Part shown: piece by piece, positions 17,532 through 26,082 of the stretch
Numbering within the stretch: position 1 is the stretch's first letter
Layout: each line of letters opens with the position of its first letter
Source: Kitasatospora sp. SolWspMP-SS2h
GTDB lineage: Bacteria; Actinomycetota; Actinomycetes; Streptomycetales; Streptomycetaceae
Assembly (NCBI RefSeq): GCF_003259315.1
Contig: NZ_QLLT01000011.1
Span: 1 to 64,000, forward strand
Direction: 5' to 3'
Length of the DNA stretch: 64,000 bases
The notes under the pieces: generated by a model
Told to the model about the DNA's origin: nothing
Database searches by the model: none
Seen by the model: the letters and a program-made list of their open reading frames with translations, nothing else
Translations under genes and position numbers: made by a program

Positions 17532-18161
17532 GTGACGGACGGAACGGATGCGCGACCGGTGCGGGTGCTGCTCGCCGAGGACCAGGGCATGGTGCGGGAG
17601 GCGCTCGCCGCGCTGCTCTCGCTGGAGGGCGACCTGGAGGTGGTCGCCCAGGTCGCGCGCGGCGACGAGGTGGCCGCGGCGGTGACCGCGCACCGGGTCG
17701 ACGTCGCGGTGCTGGACATCGAGATGCCCGGCATGACCGGCATCGACGCCTGCGCGGAGGTCCGCAAGGCCAGGCCCGGGACGAAGGTCGTCATCGCCAC
17801 CACCTTCGGCCGGCCCGGCTACCTGCGCCGGGCGATGGAGTCCGGGGCGGACGCCTTCCTGGTCAAGGACGCCCCCGCGGCGGAACTCGCCGACGCCATC
17901 CGGCGGGTGCTGCGCGGCGAGAAGGTGATCGACCCGACGCTGGCCGCCGCGGCCCTCTCGGAGGGCGCCAACCCGCTCACCGGCCGCGAGCGCGACGTGC
18001 TCGCCGCCGCCGCGGACGGCGCGGTCAACGCGGACATCGCGGCCCGGCTGCACCTCTCCGAGGGGACGGTGCGCAACTACCTGTCGATGGCGATCCAGAA
18101 GACGGCCGCCCGCAACCGCGCGGAGGCGGTCCGGGTCGCCCGGGAGAAGGGCTGGCTGTAG
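17532..18161 (+). CDS. NarL/LuxR-family response regulator
   Basis: A 209-aa DNA-binding regulator. The receiver domain (about 10-125) has the acidic pair E16-D17, the phosphoacceptor D62 in VLDIEMPGM, and the lysine in FLVKDAP. The C-terminal LuxR helix-turn-helix (about 145-205) reads LTGRERDVLAAAADGAVNAD ... LHLSEGTVRNYLS. It starts with GTG. It is the cognate regulator of the kinase immediately upstream and probably controls the ABC exporter operon, perhaps through the dyad at 14496-14520. Confidence 0.94.
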   Translation: MTDGTDARPVRVLLAEDQGMVREALAALLSLEGDLEVVAQVARGDEVAAAVTAHRVDVAVLDIEMPGMTGIDACAEVRKARPGTKVVIATTFGRPGYLRRAMESGADAFLVKDAPAAELADAIRRVLRGEKVIDPTLAAAALSEGANPLTGRERDVLAAAADGAVNADIAARLHLSEGTVRNYLSMAIQKTAARNRAEAVRVAREKGWL

Positions 18162-18200
18162 GCCCGTCTCCGCCCCGGGCCCGCATCCGGCCGGAGCCGC

Positions 18201-19070
18201 TCAGTTGAGCCGGTGCCGGGCCGACCTCGCCTCCAGCCGGACCTTCGCCGCGCTCTCCGGATCGAAGGCGTCCAGGATCTTCGCGTAGTCCTCCATCTCG
18301 GCGGCGCCGCCCAGGAAGTCGCCGGTCTTGACCAGCAACTCGGCCCGCTCCAGCCGCAGTTGCGCGGGGTGGCGGGGCAGCAGCAGGGCCAGTTCGGCGG
18401 CCCAGAGCTGGGTGCGGGCGTGCTCGGGGCGGTCGGCGGCCCAGCGCCGGATGTTGCCCAGCACGCGCAGCACGGTGTCCAGCGGCTGCGCCGGGGTGAG
18501 CAGCTCGGGGGAGAACGGGTGGCCGGAGGTGGCGACCAGGCGCTCCACGTCGGAGACGTCGAGCAGCCGGCCGCCGTGGAACGGGTCGGCCAGCACGTAC
18601 TCGTCGCCGCCGCCCGGGTCGCCCACCGCGACGATGAAGTGGCCCGGCAGCGCGATGCCGTGGACGGTCAGCCCGGCCCGGGCGGCCACCGCCGACCAGA
18701 CCAGCGAGAGCATGATCGGCAGCCCGCGGCGGCGGCGCAGCACCTCCGGCAGCAGCGAGGACTCCAGCCGGAGGTAGTCGGACTGCCGGCCGTGGAAGCG
18801 CTCGCGCCCGCCGAGCACCGCCGCGAGCAGCGCGGCGGTCTCCTCCGGGCCGCTCGGGCGGCGTTCGGCGACGGCCTTCCGGATGGCCGCGGCGTGCCGG
18901 TCCAGGGCGGCCTGGCAGGCCGTCAGGAGGGCGTCCGGGGACGGCTGTTCGGCACTGTCGCCGGGATCGCCGAGGGTGTGCTCGGCGGCGGCGAGCAGGC
19001 ACAGCAGCACCGGGTCGGGGTGTTCGCCCCGGGCTTCGGTGCGGAAGCGGGTTCTGCTCTGCTCGGTCAC
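18201..19070 (-). CDS. SirB1-family transglutaminase-like protein with C-terminal tetratricopeptide-like region
   Basis: A 289-aa protein. The central part (about 75-190) matches the SirB1 N-terminal transglutaminase-like domain: YLRLESSLLPEVLRRRRGLPIMLSLVW, then GIALPGHFIVAVGD with the histidine, and the aspartate in YVLADPFHGG. The usual catalytic cysteine of transglutaminases is replaced by Leu/Ser in the PIMLSLVW segment, as is common in this family, so enzymatic activity is doubtful. The last ~90 residues are helical and repeat-like (ARTQLWAAELALLLPRHPAQ). SirB1 proteins are widespread but of unclear role. It converges with the response-regulator gene across about 40 bp. Confidence 0.82.
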   Translation of the reverse strand: MTEQSRTRFRTEARGEHPDPVLLCLLAAAEHTLGDPGDSAEQPSPDALLTACQAALDRHAAAIRKAVAERRPSGPEETAALLAAVLGGRERFHGRQSDYLRLESSLLPEVLRRRRGLPIMLSLVWSAVAARAGLTVHGIALPGHFIVAVGDPGGGDEYVLADPFHGGRLLDVSDVERLVATSGHPFSPELLTPAQPLDTVLRVLGNIRRWAADRPEHARTQLWAAELALLLPRHPAQLRLERAELLVKTGDFLGGAAEMEDYAKILDAFDPESAAKVRLEARSARHRLN

Positions 19071-19119
19071 TGCGGCCTTCGGTTCAGCAGCGGTCGTGGC
19101 TCACTACAGGTGGTGCACG

Positions 19120-20127
19120 CTACCGCTGGGGAAGGCGGGCGTAGTGGTAAGTGTGACTGGTCGTGAAGCCCAGCCGGTCGTACAGCGCGATCGCGCCCCC
19201 GTTGTCCGCCTCGACCTGGAGGTAACCGCCGGTGGCGCCCTCCTCGGCGGCCCGGGCGGCGAGCGCGGCCAGCACGGCGGTGGCCAGGCCGCGGCGGCGG
19301 GCGGCCGGGGCCACCTCGACCGCGCCGAAGCAGGCCCAGGCGCCGTCCACCACCAGCCGGCCGATGGCCAGCGGGGCGCCGTCCGGGCCGGGGACGCGGG
19401 CGAACCAGACCGAGGGGCCGCCGTGCATCACCGCGGTGGCGGCCGCCTCCAGGGCGGGGTCGCCGCCCACCCGGCGGTACAGCGCCAGCCACTCCGGCCC
19501 GGCGGTGCGGGCGAGCCGGACGTCCGCCGGGCGACCGGCCCGGGCCAGCCCGCCGAGCGGGGCGGTGCGCACCAGGGTCGGGGCGAGGGCCGCGCCGAGC
19601 CGGTCCAGCTCGGCGGCCAGGCCGGGCGGCGAGCCGGGGGAGACCACCTCGACGTACGCGGGCAGCGAACGGGCCGCGTACCAGTCGCGCACCCGGTCCA
19701 GCGCCGCGTCCAGCGGCAGGCCCGGGTCGCCCAGCGCCTGCACCGAGTTGGCCCGCCGGGTGAACCCGGCCGAGGCGCGCAGCGTCCACCCGCCCAACCG
19801 CTCCTGCTCGACGGCGGGCCAGCCGCGGGCGGCGATCCGCTGCAACTCGACCGGGCCGGTCGCGGGCGCGGCCAGCCGCCGGGCCGGGAACGCCGGGACG
19901 GGCTTGCCGGCCACCAGCAGCCCGGCGGCGAAGCGCACCGGCGCGCCGCCGCGCGGCTCGACCGTCAACCCGTCGCCGTCCCACGAGGTGAGCACGCCGA
20001 TCGCGTCGCGGAACACCGGACGCCCGTCCGCCACGCCGTCGACACGCCGGACCGAGACCCGTCGTCCCACGTCAGACGGGCCTATCCGGACCTCCGGACG
20101 GGCCTCCCACGGCACCGGGCCGACCAT
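19120..20127 (-). CDS. GNAT-family N-acetyltransferase with an N-terminal beta-barrel-like extension
   Basis: A 335-aa protein. The C-terminal ~140 residues are a GNAT domain: FGAVEVAPAARRRGLATAVL is the acetyl-CoA pyrophosphate-binding motif (RRRGLA), and YLQVEADNGGAIALYDRLGF is the conserved motif B. The N-terminal ~60 residues (DVGRRVSVRRV...GVLTSWDGDGLTVEPR) look like a small beta-barrel found in front of GNAT domains in actinobacteria. I choose the ATG at 20127, which has GGAGGTG about 9 nt upstream; the GTG at 20136 overlaps that ribosome-binding site. Substrate unknown. It is divergent from fdxA. Confidence 0.88.
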   Translation of the reverse strand: MVGPVPWEARPEVRIGPSDVGRRVSVRRVDGVADGRPVFRDAIGVLTSWDGDGLTVEPRGGAPVRFAAGLLVAGKPVPAFPARRLAAPATGPVELQRIAARGWPAVEQERLGGWTLRASAGFTRRANSVQALGDPGLPLDAALDRVRDWYAARSLPAYVEVVSPGSPPGLAAELDRLGAALAPTLVRTAPLGGLARAGRPADVRLARTAGPEWLALYRRVGGDPALEAAATAVMHGGPSVWFARVPGPDGAPLAIGRLVVDGAWACFGAVEVAPAARRRGLATAVLAALAARAAEEGATGGYLQVEADNGGAIALYDRLGFTTSHTYHYARLPQR

Positions 20128-20254
20128 GAACCGCACCTCCTGTGCATTTGCGTGCCCCGACCCGCGATACTAGGGGCGGGCATCGACGACGCCGCGCGCA
20201 AAGCGCGACCGAGTAAACAGTAGGGCGGCAGCCCTTCCGAGGAGGAACGACAGC

Positions 20255-20581
20255 GTGACCTACGTCATCGCGCAGCCTTGTGTCGACGTCAAGGACAAGG
20301 CGTGCATCGAAGAGTGCCCCGTGGACTGCATCTACGAGGGCGAGCGCTCCCTCTACATCCACCCGGACGAGTGCGTGGACTGTGGCGCCTGCGAGCCGGT
20401 CTGTCCGGTCGAGGCGATCTTCTACGAGGACGACACCCCGGAGGAGTGGAAGGACTACTACAAGGCGAACGTCGAGTTCTTCGACGACCTGGGCTCGCCC
20501 GGCGGCGCCTCCAAGCTCGGCCTGATCGAGCGCGACCACCCGTTCATCGCCGCGCTGCCCCCGCAGAACGCCGAACACTGA
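20255..20581 (+). CDS. fdxA: Seven-iron ferredoxin (3Fe-4S/4Fe-4S)
   Basis: A 108-aa electron carrier. Cysteines occur as C-x7-C-x3-C (CVDVKDKACIEEC) and CVDCGACEPVC, the pattern of actinobacterial 7Fe ferredoxins that hold one 3Fe-4S and one 4Fe-4S cluster. The long acidic C-terminal tail (DDTPEEWKDYYKANVEFF) is typical. Starts at GTG with GAGGAGG about 9 nt upstream. It is followed after 22 bp by dapC, the same pair seen in mycobacteria (fdxC and an aminotransferase), so the order is conserved core. Confidence 0.96.
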   Translation: MTYVIAQPCVDVKDKACIEECPVDCIYEGERSLYIHPDECVDCGACEPVCPVEAIFYEDDTPEEWKDYYKANVEFFDDLGSPGGASKLGLIERDHPFIAALPPQNAEH

Positions 20582-20603
20582 GCTGATCGGTGGCATCCAC
20601 GCT

Positions 20604-21749
20604 GTGAGCACCAACGACAGCGCGCACGCGCCGTTCCCGGGCCACCCGGGGGCGGCGCGCCGCGTCTCCGACCTCCTGCCGGTCTTCCCGTGGGACCGGC
20701 TCGAACCGTACAAGCGCACCGCCCTGGCGCACCCGGACGGGCTCTGCGACTTCTCCGTCGGCACCCCGGTGGACCCGGTGCCCGAGCTGGTCCAGCGGGC
20801 GCTGGCCGCGCACACCGACACGCCCGGCTACCCCACCGTGTGGGGCCCGCTGTCGCTGCGCGATGCGATCGCCGGCTGGCTGGGCCGCCGCTGCGGCGCC
20901 GAGATCGGCCCCGAGGCGGTGCTCCCCACCGTCGGCTCCAAGGAGCTGGTGGCCTGGCTGCCCGGCCAGCTCGGCCTCGGCCCCGGCGACCAGGTCGCCT
21001 ACCCGAAGCTTGCCTACCCCACCTACGAGGTCGGCGCGCTGCTCTGCGGCGCCGAACCGGTCGCGTACGAGGACGTCTCCGAGCTGGACGGCTCCAAGGT
21101 CCGGCTGCTGTGGCTGAACTCGCCGTCCAACCCCACCGGGCGGGTGCTGGACGCCGCCGAGCTGCGGCGCGCCGTCGAGTGGGCCCGGGAGCACCGGGCG
21201 CTGCTGGTCAGCGACGAGTGCTACCTCGAACTCGGCTGGGAGGCCGAGCCGGTGTCGGTGCTGCACCCGTCGGTCTGCGGCGGCTCGCACGAGGGCCTGC
21301 TGGCCGTGCACTCGCTCTCCAAGCGCTCCAACCTGGCCGGCTACCGGGCCTCCTTCGCGGCCGGCGACCCGGTGGTGGTCCGCGAGCTGCTGGAGGTCCG
21401 CAAGCACGGCGGCATGATCGTGCCCGCGCCGGTGCAGGCGGCCACCGCGGCCGCCCTCGCCGACGACGCGCACGTTGCCGAGCAGCGGGCCAGGTACGCC
21501 CAGCGGCGCAGCGCCCTGCGGGCCGCGCTGGAGGCGTACGGGTTCCGGATCGAGCACTCCGAGGCGAGCCTGTACCTGTGGGCGACCCAGGACCGGCCGT
21601 GCTGGGAGAGCGTGGCCGAACTCGCCGAGCTGGGCGTCCTGGTGGCCCCCGGCGACTTCTACGGCCCGGCCGGCGACCGGTTCGTGCGGGTGGCGTTCAC
21701 CGCCACCGACGAGCGGGTGGCCTCGGCCGTGGAGCGGCTCAAGCGCTAG
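20604..21749 (+). CDS. dapC: Succinyldiaminopimelate transaminase (DapC), class I/II PLP aminotransferase
   Basis: A 381-aa PLP enzyme of lysine and peptidoglycan-precursor (diaminopimelate) synthesis. The substrate/cofactor motifs include LLWLNSPSNPTGRVL (the conserved NPTG), LLVSDECYLE (Asp that pairs with the PLP nitrogen) and HSLSKRSNLAGYRASF, whose Lys is the Schiff-base lysine. The C-terminal Arg in DRFVRVAF binds substrate carboxylate. dapE, a later step of the same pathway, lies 2.3 kb downstream in this window. Start GTG at 20604 lacks a strong Shine-Dalgarno, suggesting coupling to fdxA. Confidence 0.93.
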   Translation: MSTNDSAHAPFPGHPGAARRVSDLLPVFPWDRLEPYKRTALAHPDGLCDFSVGTPVDPVPELVQRALAAHTDTPGYPTVWGPLSLRDAIAGWLGRRCGAEIGPEAVLPTVGSKELVAWLPGQLGLGPGDQVAYPKLAYPTYEVGALLCGAEPVAYEDVSELDGSKVRLLWLNSPSNPTGRVLDAAELRRAVEWAREHRALLVSDECYLELGWEAEPVSVLHPSVCGGSHEGLLAVHSLSKRSNLAGYRASFAAGDPVVVRELLEVRKHGGMIVPAPVQAATAAALADDAHVAEQRARYAQRRSALRAALEAYGFRIEHSEASLYLWATQDRPCWESVAELAELGVLVAPGDFYGPAGDRFVRVAFTATDERVASAVERLKR

Positions 21750-21754
21750 TGCCG

Positions 21755-21783
21755 CGTCGGGCCGCGCGCGGCGCGGCCCGACG
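21755..21783 (+). terminator. Hairpin after dapC
   Basis: A perfect 12-bp stem (CGTCGGGCCGCG, 21755-21766; CGCGGCCCGACG, 21772-21783) with a 5-nt loop begins 6 bp after the dapC stop. It is the first of two consecutive hairpins. Confidence 0.65.
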
Positions 21784-21787
21784 GACG

Positions 21788-21829
21788 CGCGGGAGGGGGC
21801 GGAGCCGGCCGGCTCCGCCCCCTCCCGCG
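21788..21829. terminator. Very strong bidirectional hairpin between convergent genes
   Basis: A 19-bp uninterrupted stem (from 21788 to 21806 against 21811 to 21829) closes on a GGCC tetraloop. It lies between the ends of dapC and the secreted-protein gene on the opposite strand, 14 bp before that gene's stop, so it can serve both. Confidence 0.8.
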
Positions 21830-21842
21830 TGCGTGCGCCGGA

Positions 21843-22565
21843 TCAGCCGATCGGCAGGCCGCCGCCCTGGATGCCGCCGAGCAGGCCGCCGACCGGGCCC
21901 AGCGCGCCGGTCAGGCCGCCCAGCGGGCTGTCGCCGCCCAGCGAGGGCACGCCGCCGAGGCGGTTGGCGGACTCGTGCTCGGTCAGGCCCGCCAGGGTGC
22001 CCGCGACCGGCAGCGACTGGACCGCGCCGGTGACCGGGCCGAGCTTGTCGGCGGCCGGCAGGCCCTGGGCGAGCTTGTCGGTGGGCAGACCCCGGGCCAC
22101 GGTGGACAGCGGGGTGCCGGTGACCTTCTGGGTGGCCGGGACGACCTTGTCGGTGACGGCCGGGGCGACCTTCTCCTCGACCGCCGGGGCGACCTTGTCG
22201 GTGAGGGTGTCGAGCGAACCGGTCAGCCGGTCGGCCTTGCCGAGCGGGCCGAGCTTGCCGAGCGCGTCGTCGGTGGAGGGCAGGTTGTGCGCGACGGTGT
22301 TGCCCGCCGCGTCGGCGGCCGCCGGGCCGCCCGCCGCCAGGGTCGCGGCGCCGGTGGTGCCGACCACGTGGCCCAGCTCGTGGGTGGCCCCCTGCACCGC
22401 GTCACCCGAGTTGGGGACGTCGGCCAGCTTGGTCACGCCGGCGCCCAGGTCGGTCTGCGGCACCACCTCGGTGGCGGAGGCGGCGCCCGCGGCCGCGAGC
22501 GGCGCCGCGGTGGCGGCGACGAGCAGCGCGGCCTGGGCGATCCGGCGCGTGAGGGGGAAGGACAT
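21843..22565 (-). CDS. Secreted protein of unknown function, low complexity
   Basis: A 240-aa protein with a clear Sec signal peptide (MSFPLTRRIAQAALLVAATA, cleavage likely after AGAASA near residue 31). The mature part has no recognisable fold. It is rich in Ala, Val, Gly and Leu, with repeated VAPAVxxKV and LGPVGGLLGG-like stretches and a Gly-rich end. Such proteins are common in streptomycetes and often labelled only as secreted or (wrongly) ATP-binding. ATG 22565 has TTAGGAG 5 nt upstream. No cell-wall anchor or lipobox is seen, so it is probably released or loosely wall-bound. Confidence 0.78.
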   Translation of the reverse strand: MSFPLTRRIAQAALLVAATAAPLAAAGAASATEVVPQTDLGAGVTKLADVPNSGDAVQGATHELGHVVGTTGAATLAAGGPAAADAAGNTVAHNLPSTDDALGKLGPLGKADRLTGSLDTLTDKVAPAVEEKVAPAVTDKVVPATQKVTGTPLSTVARGLPTDKLAQGLPAADKLGPVTGAVQSLPVAGTLAGLTEHESANRLGGVPSLGGDSPLGGLTGALGPVGGLLGGIQGGGLPIG

Positions 22566-22908
22566 GGTGCTCCTAAGAAGTGAGGTCGACGGTCCGCCGG
22601 GCGGCCGGCGCGGGGCCGGCCCGTCCGGCGGACGACGTGTATGACCGCAAGAGCACCGGGAAGGTTTCGGCCGGTCAAGGTCAAGGGTTGGCAAAGATCG
22701 GACGATCCTTTTTCGGTCCGCGCGCACCCGCCGCCCCGGCGGCGGCCGGTGCGGAACCGTCACTCCCCTGCTGCGCCACGCCTCCGGGCCGGGGCGGCGG
22801 GCCGGCCGCGGGACCGCCCGCCGGGAGGGCCGCCGTCAGCGGGAGTTGACCCGAATCACCCGGTGGGCGGTCACCCGCGCACCAGTGCGTCAACGCACCG
22901 TCGGGCCG
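22566..22908 (-). other. Intergenic region with a 5' leader hairpin before the secreted-protein gene
   Basis: 343 bp without a gene. Bases 22592-22633 form a long hairpin (outer GTCCGCCGG/CCGGCGGAC, inner GGCCGGC/GCCGGCC), 27 bp upstream of the ATG at 22565. Further upstream (22620-22720) GC drops and the minus strand reads CTTGACCTTGACC, two TTGACC words that could be a -35 element. A shared-looking stem at 22862-22905 may end the gene at 22909. Confidence 0.5.
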
Positions 22909-23910
22909 TCACTTCCCCTTGACCGGCTCGCCCAGCGTCACCAGCACCCGGTCCGACGGCGCGCCCGCCAGCGGCTTCCAGCCCTGCCCCGGCCTGTCCA
23001 CCCGCCACACCCGGCCGTCGTACGCGACCTGGCCGATGCCCAGCGCGGCGGCCTGCGCCACCGACCAGTGCGCCAGCGCCCAACCGGTCTGCCCCGCCCC
23101 GCCGGCGCCCGCCGTGCTCGCGGTCGGCTGCGGGGTGAGCGCCAGCACCTCGCGCGGGTCCTTGGCCGCCTTCTCGGCGCCCGCCACCGTCACCGCCTTG
23201 CCGAACTCCCGGCGCACCCGGTCCGACAGGTTCGCCGCGGTCGGGGCCGGCTCGGCCGGATCGGTCGGGACCGGCGCGGGCAGCGCGTGCACCACGCAGT
23301 CCAGCGCGGCCGGTTCGCGGCCGGTCAGCACCGAGGCCAGCAGCGCCGCGTTGTTCTCGTGCTTGGCGTACGCCTGCGGGTAGCCGCTGCGCTGCACCTG
23401 CTGGGCGGCGTCGGTCAGCGGCATCTGCGCGTACCCGTTCACCTTCACCAGCGCGTCCAGGAACTTGTCGGTCGAGTACACCGGGTCCATGATCTGCTCG
23501 ACGCTGCCCCAGCCCTGCGAGGGGCGCTGCTGGAACAGGCCCACCGAGTCCCGGTCGCCGCCCGCCAGGTTGTGCAGCTTCGACTCCTGGATGGCGGTCG
23601 CCAGCGAGATGGTCACCGCCCGCTCCGGCAGGCCCCGGGCCATCGCCACCGCCGTGATGGTGGCCGCGTTCGCCGCCTGCGGCAGCTCCAGCGTCCCCGA
23701 GCCGGCTGCGGTGGTGACCTTGCAGCCCTCGGCCGGGGGCGCGAGCTTGTCCCGGTTCAGCCACACCACCAGGCCGCCGACCACCGCCAGCGCCAGCACC
23801 CCGACCAGCACCCGCCGCCACCGCCGCCGCCGGCGCGGCGCCCCGTACCCGTCGCCGTACTCGGCGTCGTACCCGTCGTCCGCGGCGTCGTACCCGGCGT
23901 CCTCGGCCAC
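22909..23910 (-). CDS. Single-pass membrane protein with lysozyme/transglycosylase-like region
   Basis: A 333-aa protein. The N-terminus is Tyr/Asp-rich and cytoplasmic (about 1-25), then a basic run RRRRRWRRVL and a membrane helix (VGVLALAVVGGLVVWL, about 33-50). The outer part holds ATAIQESKLHNLAGGDRDSV followed by GLFQQRPSQGWG, a motif set found in actinobacterial lytic-transglycosylase-like domains, with the Glu in QES as candidate catalytic acid. Peptidoglycan cleavage is therefore plausible but unproven; databases often carry unrelated names for this family. The GTG at 23910 has AAAGGGG 5 nt upstream. It is divergent from dapE. Confidence 0.8.
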   Translation of the reverse strand: MAEDAGYDAADDGYDAEYGDGYGAPRRRRRWRRVLVGVLALAVVGGLVVWLNRDKLAPPAEGCKVTTAAGSGTLELPQAANAATITAVAMARGLPERAVTISLATAIQESKLHNLAGGDRDSVGLFQQRPSQGWGSVEQIMDPVYSTDKFLDALVKVNGYAQMPLTDAAQQVQRSGYPQAYAKHENNAALLASVLTGREPAALDCVVHALPAPVPTDPAEPAPTAANLSDRVRREFGKAVTVAGAEKAAKDPREVLALTPQPTASTAGAGGAGQTGWALAHWSVAQAAALGIGQVAYDGRVWRVDRPGQGWKPLAGAPSDRVLVTLGEPVKGK

Positions 23911-24060
23911 GGTGGCCCCTTTCCCTGGTGGTGCGGTCGCCGCGGTCCCGGCCCGGCGCGCGTGGTTCGCGGACACCGTAACCGCTCGGACGGCCGTACG
24001 GGTCCGCGCGGTTGCGCGGGCGCCCGCGCGGCGGTCCGGCGGCTCGATAGGGTGGCCGCC

Positions 24061-25134
24061 ATGAGCAGCCCGAACGAGCCCCTCGACCTGACCCTCGACG
24101 GCGGAGCGCTGACCGCGCGCCTGGTCGACTTCCCGTCCGTCAGCGGCGAGGAGACCGCCCTGGCGGACGCCGTCGAGGCTGCGCTCCGGGCCTTCCCGCA
24201 CCTCACCGTCGACCGGCACGGCAACAACGTGGTCGCCCGGACCCACTTCGGCCGGGACGAGCGGGTGGTGCTCGCCGGCCACCTGGACACCGTGCCGATC
24301 GCCGACAACGTGCCCTCGCACGTCGAGGGCGACCTGCTCTACGGCTGCGGCACCTCCGACATGAAGTCCGGCGTCGCCGTGCAGCTGCGGCTCGCCGCCA
24401 CGCTCACCGAGGCCAACCGGGACGTCACCTACGTCTTCTACGACTGCGAGGAGGTGGAGGCCACCCGCAACGGCCTCGGCCACCTGTTCGCGACCCACCC
24501 CGACTGGCTGGCCGGGGACTTCGCCGTCCTGATGGAGCCCAGCGGCGCCGTCGTCGAGGGCGGCTGCCAGGGCAGCCTGCGCGCCGACGTCACGCTCACC
24601 GGCGTCCGGGCCCACGCCGCCCGCGGCTGGCTCGGCGACAACGCCGTCCACAAGGCCGCGGAGGTGCTGCGCCGGCTCGCCGAGTACCAGCCGCGCCGGG
24701 TCGAGATCGACGGCCTGGAGTACCGCGAGGGCCTCAACGCCACCCGGATCGACGGTGGCGTCGCCGGGAACGTCATCCCCGACGAGTGCACCGTCCACGT
24801 CGCCTTCCGGTTCGCCCCCGACCGCACCCTGGAGCAGGCTGAGGAGCACCTGCGCGAGGTCTTCGAGGGCTACCGGCTGGACATCGCGGACGCCTCGCCC
24901 GCCGCGCTGCCCGGCCTCGGGCTGCCCGCCGCCCGGGCCTTCCTGGCCGCGGTCGGCGGCGAGCCCCGGGCCAAGTTCGGCTGGACCGACGTGGCCCGGT
25001 TCTCCGCGCACGGCGTCCCCGCCGTCAACTACGGCCCCGGCGACCCGAACCTGGCCCACAAGCGGGAGGAGCACTGCTCGCTGAGCGCGATCGCCGAGGT
25101 CGAGCAGCGGCTGCGGGACTGGCTGAGCCGGTAG
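24061..25134 (+). CDS. dapE: Succinyl-diaminopimelate desuccinylase (DapE)
   Basis: A 357-aa M20-family zinc hydrolase that releases LL-diaminopimelate from its succinylated form, in the lysine/cell-wall pathway. Metal ligands are seen in LAGHLDTVP (His and Asp), GTSDMKSG (bridging Asp), YDCEEVEA (catalytic Glu plus ligand Glu), and the final histidine in LAHKREEHC. The dimerisation lid lies in the middle (GVRAHAARGWLGDNAVHKA). Length and order match actinobacterial DapE. The ATG at 24061 follows GGTGGCC without a strong Shine-Dalgarno. dapC lies 2.3 kb upstream on the same strand. Confidence 0.95.
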   Translation: MSSPNEPLDLTLDGGALTARLVDFPSVSGEETALADAVEAALRAFPHLTVDRHGNNVVARTHFGRDERVVLAGHLDTVPIADNVPSHVEGDLLYGCGTSDMKSGVAVQLRLAATLTEANRDVTYVFYDCEEVEATRNGLGHLFATHPDWLAGDFAVLMEPSGAVVEGGCQGSLRADVTLTGVRAHAARGWLGDNAVHKAAEVLRRLAEYQPRRVEIDGLEYREGLNATRIDGGVAGNVIPDECTVHVAFRFAPDRTLEQAEEHLREVFEGYRLDIADASPAALPGLGLPAARAFLAAVGGEPRAKFGWTDVARFSAHGVPAVNYGPGDPNLAHKREEHCSLSAIAEVEQRLRDWLSR

Positions 25135-25280
25135 CCGGTAGCCGGTGGGGGCGGACGGCGCGCGGCGGGGCGCGGCGGGGGCCGAACGGGGGCCGCCCGG
25201 GCGGAGGTTCGTCCGACCCCCGCCTGCGCGACCACCGTTATTTACCTCGGATCGTGCCTCGTCAGGCGTAGTGTTCCGAC

Positions 25281-26063
25281 ATGACAGCCAACGGAGATGA
25301 ACCCGTCCGCCGGCAGAGGAAGCCGTGGCCCGAGAAGCGCAAGGGCCCCGTCCTGCTGCGGCGCGACCAGGTCGAGACGAGCACGACGGACCAGCGGCTG
25401 CTGGACACCACCGGGCCGTCCGACTGGTTGCACACCGACCCGTGGCGGGTGCTGCGGATCACCTCGGAGTTCGTCGAGGGCTTCGGCGCCCTCGCCGAAC
25501 TCCCCACCGCGATCAGCGTGTTCGGCTCCGCCCGGACGCCGGTCGGCTCGCCCGAGTACGAGGCGGGGGTGGAGATCGGCCGGGCGCTGGCCGAGGCCGG
25601 CTACGCGGTGATCACCGGCGGCGGCCCCGGCGCGATGGAGGCCGCCAACAAGGGCGCCACCGAGGCCGGCGGGCTGAGCGTCGGCCTGGGCATCGAGCTG
25701 CCGTTCGAGCAGGGGCTGAACGAGTACGTCGACCTGGGCCTGAACTTCCGCTACTTCTTCGTCCGCAAGACGATGTTCGTGAAGTACGCCCAGGGCTTCG
25801 TGGTCCTCCCCGGCGGACTCGGCACCCTGGACGAGCTGTTCGAGGCGCTCACCCTGGTGCAGACGAAGAAGGTCACCCGGTTCCCGGTGGTCCTGTTCGG
25901 CAGCGCCTACTGGGGCGGCCTGGTGGAGTGGCTCAAGTCCACCCTGGTCGCCCAGGGCAAGGCCAACCCCGCCGACCTCGAACTGTTCTACGTCACCGAC
26001 GACGTGTCCGAGGTGCTGAAGGCCCTGGACGCCGCGCGGGGGCCGAAGGGCACCCCCGCGTAG
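25281..26063 (+). CDS. LOG-family Rossmann-fold protein (TIGR00730; cytokinin riboside 5'-monophosphate phosphoribohydrolase-like)
   Basis: A 260-aa protein of the LOG/lysine-decarboxylase-like family. The two diagnostic motifs are present: GGGPGAMEAANKGA and PGGLGTLDELFEAL. These form the nucleotide-phosphate site of enzymes that cleave N6-substituted AMP to free base and ribose 5-phosphate. The N-terminal ~70 residues are a family extension. In mycobacteria the equivalent gene (Rv1205) lies in the same neighbourhood and has LOG activity, so enzymatic function is likely. It converges with folP across 19 bp. Confidence 0.92.
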   Translation: MTANGDEPVRRQRKPWPEKRKGPVLLRRDQVETSTTDQRLLDTTGPSDWLHTDPWRVLRITSEFVEGFGALAELPTAISVFGSARTPVGSPEYEAGVEIGRALAEAGYAVITGGGPGAMEAANKGATEAGGLSVGLGIELPFEQGLNEYVDLGLNFRYFFVRKTMFVKYAQGFVVLPGGLGTLDELFEALTLVQTKKVTRFPVVLFGSAYWGGLVEWLKSTLVAQGKANPADLELFYVTDDVSEVLKALDAARGPKGTPA

Positions 26064-26082
26064 CGCGCGGGACGACGGGCCG

